Part shown: positions 43,909 to 53,155 of the stretch, one piece after another | How positions within the stretch are numbered: position 1 is the first letter of the stretch | Layout: every line of letters begins with the position of its first letter | Assembly (NCBI RefSeq): GCF_012927305.1 | Contig: NZ_JABBGH010000001.1 | Location: forward strand, 620,001-684,000 | DNA: 64,000 nucleotides | Reading direction: 5' to 3' | DNA from: Hymenobacter polaris | GTDB lineage: Bacteria > Bacteroidota > Bacteroidia > Cytophagales > Hymenobacteraceae | The notes under the pieces: generated by a model | The model's input: only the letters and a program-made list of their open reading frames with translations | The model's database searches: none | What the model was told of the DNA's origin: nothing | Program-made: the position numbers and the translations under genes

Positions 43909-43971
43909 AGAATGTAGAAATGTAGGAAATGTGGAGATGTAATTGGCTGTATCTTCATTTCCCACATTCTC
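43909..43971. repeat. ATGTAGAAATGT-type hairpin
   Basis: The short words AATGTAGAAATGTAGGAAATGTGG (shown in part; from 43909) are partly complementary to the CATTTCCCACATTCT word at about 43956-43971. The same words form the outer arms of the palindrome at 37.2-37.4 kb. Confidence 0.6.
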
Positions 43972-44042
43972 CGTATCGTGCTTCAGCAGTTTAGGAGCTG
44001 ATATAGTTGCTTTATGTACTCGTGCGTAGTAAGCAGGTACTT

Positions 44043-44079
44043 AAAAGGCCCGCTGGCAGCTTGCCAGCGGGCCTTTTTT
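44043..44079. terminator. Terminator between the M48 and T9SS cargo genes
   Basis: AAAAGGCCCGCTGGC (44043-44057) pairs with GCCAGCGGGCCTTTT (from 44063), ending in TTTTTT. The A-run on the left allows function for the convergent gene too. Confidence 0.9.
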
Positions 44080-44102
44080 AGCAGGCCGGGGCCTAGGGCG
44101 GG

Positions 44103-47003
44103 CTACTCTACCCGCAGCTGCTTGGCTACCGAGCCGCCGCTGGTAGTGGCGCGCACGGTGTAGATGCCGGCCGCCAGGCTGCTCAGCGGCAGCTCTACCT
44201 GGTCGGAGCCGCCGGCGGCTACGGTGCGGCGCAGCACCACCTGGCCCAGGGCGTTGAGTAGTTCGACCTCGCTGGCGGCCTGGCCGCGCAGGCTGGTGGG
44301 CAGCAGCAGCACGGCCGCGTGGTGGGCCGGGTTGGGGTACACGGCCACCAGGGCGGCCAGGGCGGCGGGGGCCGTGGCTAGCGGGGCGCTGGTGCCAAAC
44401 ACCACGGCGAAGCGGCTGGTAGCCGGGCCGGCGGCCAGGCTCACCGCCACGCGGGGCGTGGTAGCCAGGTCGGTGTAGGTGTTCAGAGTAGCATCGCGCA
44501 GGTAGGCGTGGTAGCCGGTGGGCAGGTTGGCCAGGTTGGCTACCCCTAGGGTGTAGGTGCCGCTCGTAGCCACGGCCACGCGCAGCGGCACCGTAGAGGT
44601 GCCCGCCAGCTCCGGCTGGCCGTTGATGGACAGTAGGTTGGCGCCCGCTTCCGATAGCAGCACCAGGCCGTTGCTGGTGGGCAGGGCCTCGGCGTCGAAG
44701 GTGGCGTCGAAGGCAGCGGTGGCGCCGCGCTCAAAGTAGATGTCGGTTTGGATGGCCGCGGTGCCATTGCTCAGCTCCAGCAGCAGCTGGGGGCGGGTGT
44801 CGGCGGTGGTGCGCTGGAAGGGGGCGGTGGTAGCGCTGGTAATGCGCTGGCTGTTTTGGAAGTTGAGGCTGCCTTGGCCGCCCACCATGCTGGTGCGCAC
44901 GAAGAAGCCCTGCGCCAGCGGCACTACGTTGGTGCCGCCGTTGGCGGGCTGGCCGTTTACGTAGCTGGCGTAGGTGCCCGTGTACCGGCCGGTGCTCTTG
45001 TACACAAACAGCGCATTATTGAGGCCCGCCAAGCCCGTGCTGACCACCTGGTCCCAATCGAGGGCACTGGGGTAGGGGTTGCCCAGCAGCTGCCAGCCGG
45101 CGTTGTCTTTGGCGCTGCGGCCCTGCGGGGTGGTGCTGATGTTGCCGTTGGCCAGCGTGCCCACAAAATCCACCACCTCGTTGTTCGGGATGTTTACCGA
45201 GTAGCCCGTGCCCGATACCCAGGGCGTAGTGGCGGTGGGCGAAAAGTAGCCACGGTCAAAGTCGGTAGTGATGGTGACGGCCGGCGAGCTTTCGTACATG
45301 CGCTGGCTGTAGCCATACACCGTTGGAAAGGGGGTGGTGGCGTCCGGCGTGGTGCTGGTATTATAGGCCGGATTGAACACGGGCGTGTACGTGGCGGTCG
45401 CGATGTCGCCCACCGTGGTGTTGGTAACCGGCGCCGAGTAGTGGCGGTAGCCGATGCCCTGGCCGTTGAGGCTGCCGTCGATGGAGCGCTGCACCGTGGC
45501 TGTGCCTAGCAGCGTGCCGCCGTTGTTCACCACGTAGGCCGTGCCGGTGGTTGCGTTCGAGCGCAGCGTAAACGATTGGTCGGTCACCGTCAGGTTGCCG
45601 GTTAGCGTGAGGCCCGCCTCCACCGACACGTCCGCGCTGGTGAAGGCCCCTGCCGTGCCCACGCTCAGGTTGCGGAAGTTGGAGGCACTCCCGCCCGCAA
45701 TCTCTTGCCGGGTAGTGCCTACCAGGGCTATCCGGCCGCTGCCGCTACCGGCTACCGTGCCGTCGTTGTTTACAAAGTTGCCGTACACGCTCAGCACGCC
45801 GCCGTCGGCCGTCGTTAGCACGGCGCCGTTGCCCAGCGTCACCGACAGCGCCTGCTTGGTGGCCGCTGAGCTGCCTACTACGGGCTGGTTGGCGGGCGTA
45901 CCCGGAATGAATACGTCGTCAGTTGCAGAGGGCGCGGTGCCGCCAGTCCAGTTGCCGCCATCTTCCCAGGCGGTGCTTACCGCGCCCGTCCAGGTCTTGG
46001 CCAGCGAAACCGAGGCCGCGATGTCGTACAAGAAAACGGGTATTGCCCCGAAGAGATTTTTACCCGTTGCCTTGCCCGTCGTCAGGTCGAGCGCGTAAAA
46101 GTTGCTGGCGTAGCGGTCAGCTACCGCCGGGTCGTTGGAGTAGCGGGCTTCCAGCAGGAAGGCCAGGTTTTGCGCGGCCACGCGGTCATAGGCGATATCC
46201 AGGGAGAGGGCAATGGTGGGGGAGGCCAGGGGGTAGTACGTAGTAGCCCCATTGACGGCAAACGTGACGGGGGCCACCGGGTTGAGCACCCCATCGTTGG
46301 GCGGCGCTTGCGTCGAGAGCAACCCGTTGGTGTTGGTCAGGTCAATGTCGTAGAGCGTTGTGCCTAAGCCACTGAGCACGGAATTGGTATAGGCCGCCGT
46401 GCCGATGTAGGGCGCGTGGCCCACCGAGCTGCCTGGCGCGTAGGTTAAGGTGCCATCGGTGGCCACGAGGGCCCCGGTATTGGGGTTGAGGCGGTAGTTG
46501 GTGCCATTGGGCGCCACCACCCGCAGGCGGTCTACCCGCGGGTTGAAGTCAAAGCCTACGTTGGTCACGAAGCCGTAGGTATTCGAACGATTCGCATCCT
46601 GCAGGTTTAAGGTAAAGCCCGTGCCAACCGGAATGGCCACGGCAGCGGTGGAGCTAACCGCGAGCGTATACAGCTGCGCCGCGCCCGAAGCGGCCGCGTA
46701 GCCCAGCGCGAAAAGCTGGCCCGTACTCGGCCGCGCATCAATACCCACCAGCTGCTGGCCGGCCGCTACGCCCGCAACGGCGACGAGGCTATTGGGGGTG
46801 TAGGCCTGCGTGGCTGGGTTAAATTGGGCGAGCAGCTGGGCACCGGCCGCGAAGCCGCCATACGCCTGCGTAGTAGTGCCCAGCGCGTACACGGTGCTGG
46901 GGGTGGTTTGGGCGTGCAGCGTGGTGGCCGAAGCCAGGAGCCCGAGCAGCCCCCAAAAACCATACCGGCGGGCGCCGGGGCGGTTGCGTAAACTAAGTGG
47001 CAT
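44103..47003 (-). CDS. DUF4394 protein with T9SS type A sorting domain
   Basis: A 966-aa exported protein. A signal peptide covers about residues 10-32 (ending LHAQ). A DUF4394 domain lies at about 36-330, with VGFDFNPRVDRLRVVAPNG and GTLTYAPGSSVG. The middle (about 340-600) is a beta-rich, low-complexity Ser/Thr/Gly region, and the T9SS-cargo 'LLGNPYPSALDWD' block is at about 640-655. The C-terminal type A sorting domain (last about 75 residues) opens with AVYPNPAH and ends SVAKQLRVE. It is therefore secreted by T9SS and cell-surface bound or released. The ATG at 47001-47003 is used; an in-frame TTG lies 12 bp upstream. Confidence 0.9.
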   Translation of the reverse strand: MPLSLRNRPGARRYGFWGLLGLLASATTLHAQTTPSTVYALGTTTQAYGGFAAGAQLLAQFNPATQAYTPNSLVAVAGVAAGQQLVGIDARPSTGQLFALGYAAASGAAQLYTLAVSSTAAVAIPVGTGFTLNLQDANRSNTYGFVTNVGFDFNPRVDRLRVVAPNGTNYRLNPNTGALVATDGTLTYAPGSSVGHAPYIGTAAYTNSVLSGLGTTLYDIDLTNTNGLLSTQAPPNDGVLNPVAPVTFAVNGATTYYPLASPTIALSLDIAYDRVAAQNLAFLLEARYSNDPAVADRYASNFYALDLTTGKATGKNLFGAIPVFLYDIAASVSLAKTWTGAVSTAWEDGGNWTGGTAPSATDDVFIPGTPANQPVVGSSAATKQALSVTLGNGAVLTTADGGVLSVYGNFVNNDGTVAGSGSGRIALVGTTRQEIAGGSASNFRNLSVGTAGAFTSADVSVEAGLTLTGNLTVTDQSFTLRSNATTGTAYVVNNGGTLLGTATVQRSIDGSLNGQGIGYRHYSAPVTNTTVGDIATATYTPVFNPAYNTSTTPDATTPFPTVYGYSQRMYESSPAVTITTDFDRGYFSPTATTPWVSGTGYSVNIPNNEVVDFVGTLANGNISTTPQGRSAKDNAGWQLLGNPYPSALDWDQVVSTGLAGLNNALFVYKSTGRYTGTYASYVNGQPANGGTNVVPLAQGFFVRTSMVGGQGSLNFQNSQRITSATTAPFQRTTADTRPQLLLELSNGTAAIQTDIYFERGATAAFDATFDAEALPTSNGLVLLSEAGANLLSINGQPELAGTSTVPLRVAVATSGTYTLGVANLANLPTGYHAYLRDATLNTYTDLATTPRVAVSLAAGPATSRFAVVFGTSAPLATAPAALAALVAVYPNPAHHAAVLLLPTSLRGQAASEVELLNALGQVVLRRTVAAGGSDQVELPLSSLAAGIYTVRATTSGGSVAKQLRVE

Positions 47004-47114
47004 AAAGCTGTGCAATAAGAGAAGATAGGGGGTGGGAAAACGAAGAAAGCCTAGGCCTGCACGTTTGGGCCTAGGTACGTAAATCCTAAATAATAAGGTG
47101 GAGCTGCCGACCGC

Positions 47115-47747
47115 TTAGAAGGTAGGCGGCTTCAGGTTTTTGAAGTGGCCGTTCTGCTTCACCCGCTCCTTGAGGCGCTCGGCCTCGAGCACGGCGGGCA
47201 GCAGGCGTTCGAGGTGCTCGCGCACCAGCTCCTGGCGCTCGTGCTCGGCGGTGGTGCCCAGCAGCTGAAATTCCTGCTCGGTGCTGAGGCCAATGTGGTG
47301 GGCCACGTCGAAAATGCGGAAGTCGGTTTTCAGCTCCAGCAGTAGCTTGTGCAGCCCTAGGGCCTCGTAGAGGCGGCGCACTTGGGCGGCAATGACGTTG
47401 CTGAGCACCGGGTCGGTTTCCTCGTCCTGCCCTACCTCCTCCACCTGCCCGGCGGCGTAGAGCTTGCCGGGAGCCTGGCGCATAAACTGCTCGATGCGCA
47501 CCACCCGCACGCCCTCGGTGCGAATGTCCATCTCGCCGCCGGGGTGCACGCGCTCCACGCTCAGCAGGCGCATCTCGGTGGCCAGCGGCTGCACCGTATT
47601 GTCGAGGTAGGGCGGAATGCCAAACGTGAGGCCCTCGCTGAGGCAGTCGCGCACCAGCTGGCGGTAGCGCGGCTCGAAGATGTGTAGGTTGAGCTTCTCG
47701 CCAGGAAAAGCGACGAGGCCAAGCGGGAAGAGCGGAAGTTGTCGCAT
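47115..47747 (-). CDS. Lon-substrate-binding-domain protein
   Basis: A 210-aa protein consisting of the N-terminal substrate-binding (LON) domain only, without the ATPase or protease parts. The start LPLFPLGLVAFPGEKLNLHIFEPRY (shown in part) is typical. Such free-standing LON-domain proteins are common in bacteria and of unknown role, probably peptide or protein binding. The ATG at 47745-47747 is chosen because MRQLPLFPLG is the conserved opening. Confidence 0.9.
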   Translation of the reverse strand: MRQLPLFPLGLVAFPGEKLNLHIFEPRYRQLVRDCLSEGLTFGIPPYLDNTVQPLATEMRLLSVERVHPGGEMDIRTEGVRVVRIEQFMRQAPGKLYAAGQVEEVGQDEETDPVLSNVIAAQVRRLYEALGLHKLLLELKTDFRIFDVAHHIGLSTEQEFQLLGTTAEHERQELVREHLERLLPAVLEAERLKERVKQNGHFKNLKPPTF

Positions 47748-47833
47748 AAGTAGGCCAAGAATACGACGGGTGGGCAAATGTTTCGGTTCCGGCGGCCTTT
47801 AGGTCCGCCCGACCCCTAGGGGCCGGGCCAATC

Positions 47834-47849
47834 TTAAGTCAATTTTAAG
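47834..47849 (+). promoter_or_regulatory. TTAAG direct repeat, site 1 (candidate response-regulator operator)
   Basis: TTAAGTCAATTTTAAG contains two TTAAG half-sites with starts 11 bp apart. It lies 29 bp upstream of the -7 box TAACTTTG (47878-47885), where a response regulator of the OmpR family would bind to activate. Confidence 0.65.
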
Positions 47850-47877
47850 CCCTAGGCCGGGCCGGGCGCTCAACCTT

Positions 47878-47885
47878 TAACTTTG
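47878..47885 (+). promoter_or_regulatory. -7 box of the metal-efflux operon
   Basis: TAACTTTG matches TAnnTTTG. It lacks a -33 TTG at the normal distance, which fits dependence on an activator bound at the TTAAG site just upstream. Confidence 0.6.
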
Positions 47886-47909
47886 CCCCCGCGTTTGGCT
47901 TGAGTGCGT

Positions 47910-48326
47910 ATGAAAGCGGTTGTTTCCTTTTGCTTAGCCTGCCTCATGCTGCTGGGGAGCTTCATTCCGCAAAACGACCTCGCGGAACTGGGCAAGCTGC
48001 CCCAGCTGCTGGAGCACTACCGCTACCACCACTCGGCGGCGGGCGGTGGCTTGTCGTTAACCGAGTTTCTGGCCGAGCACTACGGCGCCGGCGCCAAGCA
48101 CCTGAGCGGCTGCCACCTGAGCCCTCAGCACCAGAGCGACCACCACAACCTGCCCCTGCGCGACCACAGCAACTGCCCGCAGGTGGTGTTTTTGCTGAGC
48201 GCGGGCCGCCCAGCGCTGCCGCTGGCCCAGCCCGGCAAGCTGGCCGCCCGCCTCTACCGCGCGCTGGCGCCCCCGCGCTACCTCGGCGGCCCCGGCCTAG
48301 GGCTGCTGCAGCCGCCCCGAGCCTAG
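47910..48326 (+). CDS. His-rich exported protein upstream of the RND pump
   Basis: A 138-aa protein. A signal peptide covers about residues 1-20 (MKAVVSFCLACLMLLGSFIPQ). The mature part has many His and two Cys, as in HYRYHHSA, EHYGAGAKHLSGCH and QHQSDHHNLPLRDHSNC, a pattern that suggests metal binding. The family is one I recognise only from its usual place before CzcA-type pumps in Bacteroidota. It starts 25 bp after a -7 box and lies about 250 bp upstream of the pump gene. A periplasmic metal-sensing or metal-buffering role is inference. An in-frame GTG is 6 bp upstream. Confidence 0.72.
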   Translation: MKAVVSFCLACLMLLGSFIPQNDLAELGKLPQLLEHYRYHHSAAGGGLSLTEFLAEHYGAGAKHLSGCHLSPQHQSDHHNLPLRDHSNCPQVVFLLSAGRPALPLAQPGKLAARLYRALAPPRYLGGPGLGLLQPPRA

Positions 48327-48576
48327 CCACCCGCCGCCCCTAGCCGCAGTGCGCCCGGCTGGCTCCTGGTTATTTTATTGGTAAATTATTGGCTTTATGG
48401 GTATTAAAGCGCCAAGTAGTATCTGCGCGAAGCGCCGGCTTGGTGAGCTGCCCGCGCCCCTAGGTGGCGCTGCGTAGTGCCGCCTGGCAGCGCGCCCGGC
48501 GGCTGCCGGCTCTGGCTGCCCCGCCCCGGCGCCTAGGCCCCGGCCGCGCCCCAAAGCCCTCATCCCCCCTGACTTC

Positions 48577-51500
48577 ATGCTTTCAACCATCATCGCGGCC
48601 AGCGTGCGCAACAAGCTGCTAGTGAGCTTGCTGCTGCTCGCCCTCATGGCCTGGGGCGGCTACTCGGCGGCCAACCTGCCGCTCGACGCCATCCCCGACG
48701 TGACCAACAACCAGGTGCAGGTTATCACGCAGAGCGATGCGCTGGCCGCCCAGGAGGTGGAGCAGCTCATCACCGTACCGCTCGAGCTGCAGCTGCGCAC
48801 GGTGCCCGGCGTCACGGAAATCCGGTCCATCTCGCGCTTTGGGCTCTCGGTGATTACCGTCGTTTTCCCCGATGATATGACCACCTACCAGACCCGCCAG
48901 CTGGTGGCCGAAAAGCTCAAGGCCGCCGAGGCCGACCTGGCCGCCGGGGCCGGCACGCCCACCATGGCGCCCATCACCACCGGCCTGGGCGAGATTTACC
49001 AGTACACCATCCGGGTGCTGCCGGGCTACGAAAAGCAGTTTTCGCTGGCCAAGCTGCGCGATGTGCAAGACTGGCTCATCAAGCGCCGGCTGGCCGGCGT
49101 GCCCGGCGTGGTGGACGTGAGCAGCTTCGGCGGCTACCTGCGCCAGTACGAGGTGAGCGTAGACCCCGCCCGGCTGGCTTCCAACGGCGTGACGATGGCC
49201 GAGCTGTACCAGGCCTTGCAGGACAACAATGCCAACACCGGCGGCGCCTACATCGAGCGCGGGCCCAATGCCTACTTCATCCGGGGCGAGGGCCGAGTCG
49301 CCTCGCTCGATGATTTGGGGGCCACGGTCATCAAGCAGGCCGCGACCGGCGTGCCGCTGCTGGTGCGCGACGTGGCCACCCTGCGCATGGGCCACGCCGT
49401 GCGCTACGGCGCCATGACCCGCAACGGCCAGAGCGAAACCGTGGGCGCTGTGGTGCTGATGCTGAAGGGCGCCAGCTCCGAAAACACCATTAAGAACGTA
49501 AAGGCGCGGGTGGCTGAAATCCAGAAAACGCTGCCCAAGGGTTTGGTCATCACCCCGTTTCTGGACCGCACCAAGCTCATCGACAAGGCCATTGCTACCG
49601 TCGAGCACAACCTCATCGAGGGCGGCGTAATCGTGGTGGCGGTGCTGCTGCTGCTGCTCGGCAACTGGCGCGCGGCCGTGGTGGTGGCTCTTATGATACC
49701 CTTGTGCATGTTGTTTGCCCTAGGCCTGATGAACGTGTTTGGCGTGTCGGCCAACCTCATGAGCCTGGGGGCGCTGGACTTCGGGCTGATTGTGGACGGG
49801 GCCGTCATTATCGTGGAGGCCGTCATCTTTCACCTCGTGCACCAACGCCAGCAGGCCGCCCACGAAACCATGGACGACATGACCGAAAGCGCCGCCACGC
49901 GCCTCATGTCGTCGGCCTTGTTTGGGCAGCTCATCATTCTCATCGTGTATTTCCCCATCCTCTCGCTCACGGGCATTGAGGGTAAGATGTTCCGGCCGAT
50001 GGCCCTCACGGTGAGCTTCGCCATTGTGGGGGCTATGCTGCTGTGCCTCACCTACGTGCCGGCCGCCACGGCCTGGGCCCTAAAGAGGGATATTAAGGAG
50101 GAAGGCACGATTGCCTACCGCATTATGAAGTTCTTGCACCGCGGCTACGACCCCGTCATTCGGGCGGCGCTGGGGGCGCGCTGGGTAGTGGTGGGCGCGG
50201 CGGTGGCGCTGCTGGTGCTGGCGGGCTTTATCTTTTCGCGGATGGGCGGCGAGTTCATTCCGCAGCTCGACGAGGGTGACTTCGCCCTGAACGTGACCCT
50301 AGCCCCCGGCTCGTCGCTCAGCCAGACCATTGCCACCAACCTGCGCGTGCAGCAGATTTTGCGCCGCAAATTCCCCGAAATTGAGCAGATTGTGGGCAAG
50401 AGCGGCACCTCCGAAATTCCGACCGACCCGATGTCGCTGGAAGACAGCGACGAGATGATTATCCTCAAAGACCACAGCCTCTGGACCTCGGCCCACTCGC
50501 GCGAGGAGCTGGCCAATAAGATGCAGGCCGCGCTGGCCGGCGTGCCCGGCGTGACGATGGAGTTTCAGCAGCCCATCCAGATGCGGTTCAACGAGCTGAT
50601 TTCGGGCGTGAAGTCGGACGTGAGCATCAAGATTTACGGCGACGACCTGGGCGTGCTCTACGAGAAAGCCAACGACGCGGCCGCCCTCATTCGGCCCCTT
50701 GCCGGGGTGGGCGACCTGAAAGTGGAGCAGATTGCGGCCCTGCCCCAGATGCGCGTCACCTACAACCGCCAGAAGCTGGCCCAGTACGGCCTCAAGGTGA
50801 GCGACTTGAATACGATTTTGCGGGCGTCCTTCGCCGGCGAGGTGGCGGGCCAGGTGTACGAGGGCGAGCGCCGCTACGACCTGGTGATGCGCCTCGACAG
50901 CACCCACCGCGTGGGCCTCGCCAACCTGCAAGACTTGTACGTGGACACGCCCGGCGGCCAGAAAATCCCGCTCGACGAGGTGGCCACCGTGGCCTACCAG
51001 AACGCGCCCATCCAGATTTCGCGGGATGATGCCCGCCGCCGCATCAACATCGGCATCAACGTGCGCGGGCGCGATGTGCAGAGTCTAGTGCAGGAAATTC
51101 AGGGCAAGCTGAGCCACAGCCTGAAGCTGCCGCCCGGCTACAGCATCACCTACGGCGGGCAGTTCGAGAACCTGAACCACGCCCTCAAGCGCCTGAAGGT
51201 GGCCGTACCGGTGTCGCTGCTGCTGATTTTTTTGCTGCTTTACCTCTCGTTCCGGTCGGTGAAGCAGGCGCTGCTCATCTTCACGGGCGTGCCGCTGGCT
51301 ACCATCGGCGGCATTGTGGCGCTGTGGCTGCGCGGGATGCCATTCAGCATTTCGGCGGGCGTCGGGTTCATTGCCCTCTTCGGCGTGGCCGTGCTCAACG
51401 GTATCGTGCTGCTGGCCAGCCTCAACGAGCTGGCGGCCGAGGGGGTGAAATCGGTGCGCGAGCGCGTGCTGCGCGCCACCGAAGAGCGCTTCCGGCCGGT

Positions 51501-53085
51501 TATTCTCACGGCCAGCGTGGCCTCGCTGGGCTTTCTGCCGATGGCGCTCAGCACTTCGGCCGGCGCCGAGGTGCAGAAGCCGCTGGCGACGGTAGTCATT
51601 GGCGGGCTGATTTCGGCCACGCTGCTCACGCTGGTGGTGCTGCCGGTGCTCTATATGCTCTTTACCAAAGACGGCGAGCCCAACCCTAGGGACGCCGCCA
51701 AGGCCCAAGAAGATGCTAAGCACGCCGCCGAGAAAGGGGAGGAGCCCGGCCAGTCTCCTAACGGCCAGCCAACCGAAAACGCCGACCAAAACGGCCAGCC
51801 TAGGGGGCCGGCGCCGGCCAGGCAGCCCGCGCCCGCCGTGGCTACGGCCGTGCTGCTTTTGGCGCTGCTAGGGGGCCTAGGGCGCCCGGCGCTCGCCCAA
51901 AACACGCTCGGCTCCACGGCCGGCCAGCCGCTGAACCTGAGCCAGGCCCTGCAAGCGGCGGGCGCCCAAAATCAGTCGCTGCGCAACGCCGGCCTGCAAA
52001 CCCAGCAGCAGCAGGCGCTCATTCGCACCGGCATAGAGCTGCCGCGCACGGTGGTCGATTTTCAGCTCGGCCAGGTGTCGAGTAACCTCACCGACCACAC
52101 CTTCAACATCATTCAGCAGGCGGCTTTTCCGGGGGTGTACCTGGCCCAGCGCAAGCTGCTGCAGGGCCAGGGCGCCACGGCCGAGCAGCAGGCCGCCGTG
52201 GGCCGGCGCAGCCTGGGGCAGGCCATCCGTAGCAACTACTACGCCTTGCTGGTGAGCTACCGCCGGGTGGCGCTGCTGCGCCGCCAGGATAGCCTGTACC
52301 GGCGCGCCGCCCGCGCCGCCCGCGTCCGCTACCAGGTGGGCGAAACCAACCGCCTGGAGCAGGTAGCCGCCGAAGCCAGGGCGCTGGAACTGGAAAACCG
52401 CCTGCTCACCACCCTCACCGACCTGGAGGTGCAGCGCGAGCAGCTGGGCCAATTGCTGGGCAGCCCCCAGCCGGCCGCCATCGACACCACCCAGGCGCTG
52501 CTGGCCCCGCTCGCGGCCGCCGACACGGCTGCCCTCTCGCCCGCCAGCAACCCCACCCTAGGGCTGCTGCGCCAACAAATAGCCGTTAGCCAGCTGCAAG
52601 TGCGCGTCGAGCAGCTGCGCCGCCTGCCCGACCTGCGGGCTGGCTACTTCCAGCAAACTATCCGGCCCGAGTTTAACGCCCTGCGCGTGGGACAGCTGGG
52701 GCTGGCCATTCCGCTGCTGGGCCAGGCCGGGCGGGCGCGGGTGGCGGCCGCCCGCCTGGGCGAGCAGGTGGCGCAGGGCCAGCTGGCCTACACCACCAGC
52801 CAGCTCAGCACCCAGCTTAGCACGCTGCGCCGCCAGCTGCGCCGGGCCCAGGCCTCGCTTGACTACTACCAGCGCACGGCCCTGCCCCAGGCCCGGCTCA
52901 TCCTCGCCGCGGCCGAAAAGAGCTTCCGCGCCGGCGACATCGACTACGTGACCTACGTGGTGAACACCGACCCGGCCTGGCAAATCCAGAGCAACTACCT
53001 CGACCAGGCCCAGCGCTACAACGATTTGGTAGTGAGCCTGCAGGCGCTCACGGGCCCGGATATTCCGCCGGGCGCCGCCAACTAA
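48577..53085 (+). CDS. CzcA-type heavy-metal RND pump fused to a TolC-like channel
   Basis: A 1502-aa fusion. Residues 1 to about 1035 are a complete heavy-metal-efflux RND pump with 12 TM segments. The TM4 proton-relay motif is DFGLIVDGAVIIVE with Asp401, Asp407 and Glu414, nearly the same positions as in CzcA of Cupriavidus, and this HME1 pattern predicts Zn/Co/Cd. A hydrophilic Glu/Lys/Pro/Gln-rich linker (about 1036-1085) leads to a hydrophobic stretch (about 1086-1107, ending GRPALAQ) like an internal signal peptide. Residues 1108-1502 form a TolC-type outer-membrane factor. The adaptor gene follows. Such CusA/CzcA-TolC fusions occur in Bacteroidota. Confidence 0.92.
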   Translation: MLSTIIAASVRNKLLVSLLLLALMAWGGYSAANLPLDAIPDVTNNQVQVITQSDALAAQEVEQLITVPLELQLRTVPGVTEIRSISRFGLSVITVVFPDDMTTYQTRQLVAEKLKAAEADLAAGAGTPTMAPITTGLGEIYQYTIRVLPGYEKQFSLAKLRDVQDWLIKRRLAGVPGVVDVSSFGGYLRQYEVSVDPARLASNGVTMAELYQALQDNNANTGGAYIERGPNAYFIRGEGRVASLDDLGATVIKQAATGVPLLVRDVATLRMGHAVRYGAMTRNGQSETVGAVVLMLKGASSENTIKNVKARVAEIQKTLPKGLVITPFLDRTKLIDKAIATVEHNLIEGGVIVVAVLLLLLGNWRAAVVVALMIPLCMLFALGLMNVFGVSANLMSLGALDFGLIVDGAVIIVEAVIFHLVHQRQQAAHETMDDMTESAATRLMSSALFGQLIILIVYFPILSLTGIEGKMFRPMALTVSFAIVGAMLLCLTYVPAATAWALKRDIKEEGTIAYRIMKFLHRGYDPVIRAALGARWVVVGAAVALLVLAGFIFSRMGGEFIPQLDEGDFALNVTLAPGSSLSQTIATNLRVQQILRRKFPEIEQIVGKSGTSEIPTDPMSLEDSDEMIILKDHSLWTSAHSREELANKMQAALAGVPGVTMEFQQPIQMRFNELISGVKSDVSIKIYGDDLGVLYEKANDAAALIRPLAGVGDLKVEQIAALPQMRVTYNRQKLAQYGLKVSDLNTILRASFAGEVAGQVYEGERRYDLVMRLDSTHRVGLANLQDLYVDTPGGQKIPLDEVATVAYQNAPIQISRDDARRRINIGINVRGRDVQSLVQEIQGKLSHSLKLPPGYSITYGGQFENLNHALKRLKVAVPVSLLLIFLLLYLSFRSVKQALLIFTGVPLATIGGIVALWLRGMPFSISAGVGFIALFGVAVLNGIVLLASLNELAAEGVKSVRERVLRATEERFRPVILTASVASLGFLPMALSTSAGAEVQKPLATVVIGGLISATLLTLVVLPVLYMLFTKDGEPNPRDAAKAQEDAKHAAEKGEEPGQSPNGQPTENADQNGQPRGPAPARQPAPAVATAVLLLALLGGLGRPALAQNTLGSTAGQPLNLSQALQAAGAQNQSLRNAGLQTQQQQALIRTGIELPRTVVDFQLGQVSSNLTDHTFNIIQQAAFPGVYLAQRKLLQGQGATAEQQAAVGRRSLGQAIRSNYYALLVSYRRVALLRRQDSLYRRAARAARVRYQVGETNRLEQVAAEARALELENRLLTTLTDLEVQREQLGQLLGSPQPAAIDTTQALLAPLAAADTAALSPASNPTLGLLRQQIAVSQLQVRVEQLRRLPDLRAGYFQQTIRPEFNALRVGQLGLAIPLLGQAGRARVAAARLGEQVAQGQLAYTTSQLSTQLSTLRRQLRRAQASLDYYQRTALPQARLILAAAEKSFRAGDIDYVTYVVNTDPAWQIQSNYLDQAQRYNDLVVSLQALTGPDIPPGAAN

Positions 53086-53155
53086 CTGCCGGGCGCCAGG
53101 GGCAGCCGACTAGCTAGCCCTCGCCCGTATTTCTTTCCGACTCGACCTCCCCCTA

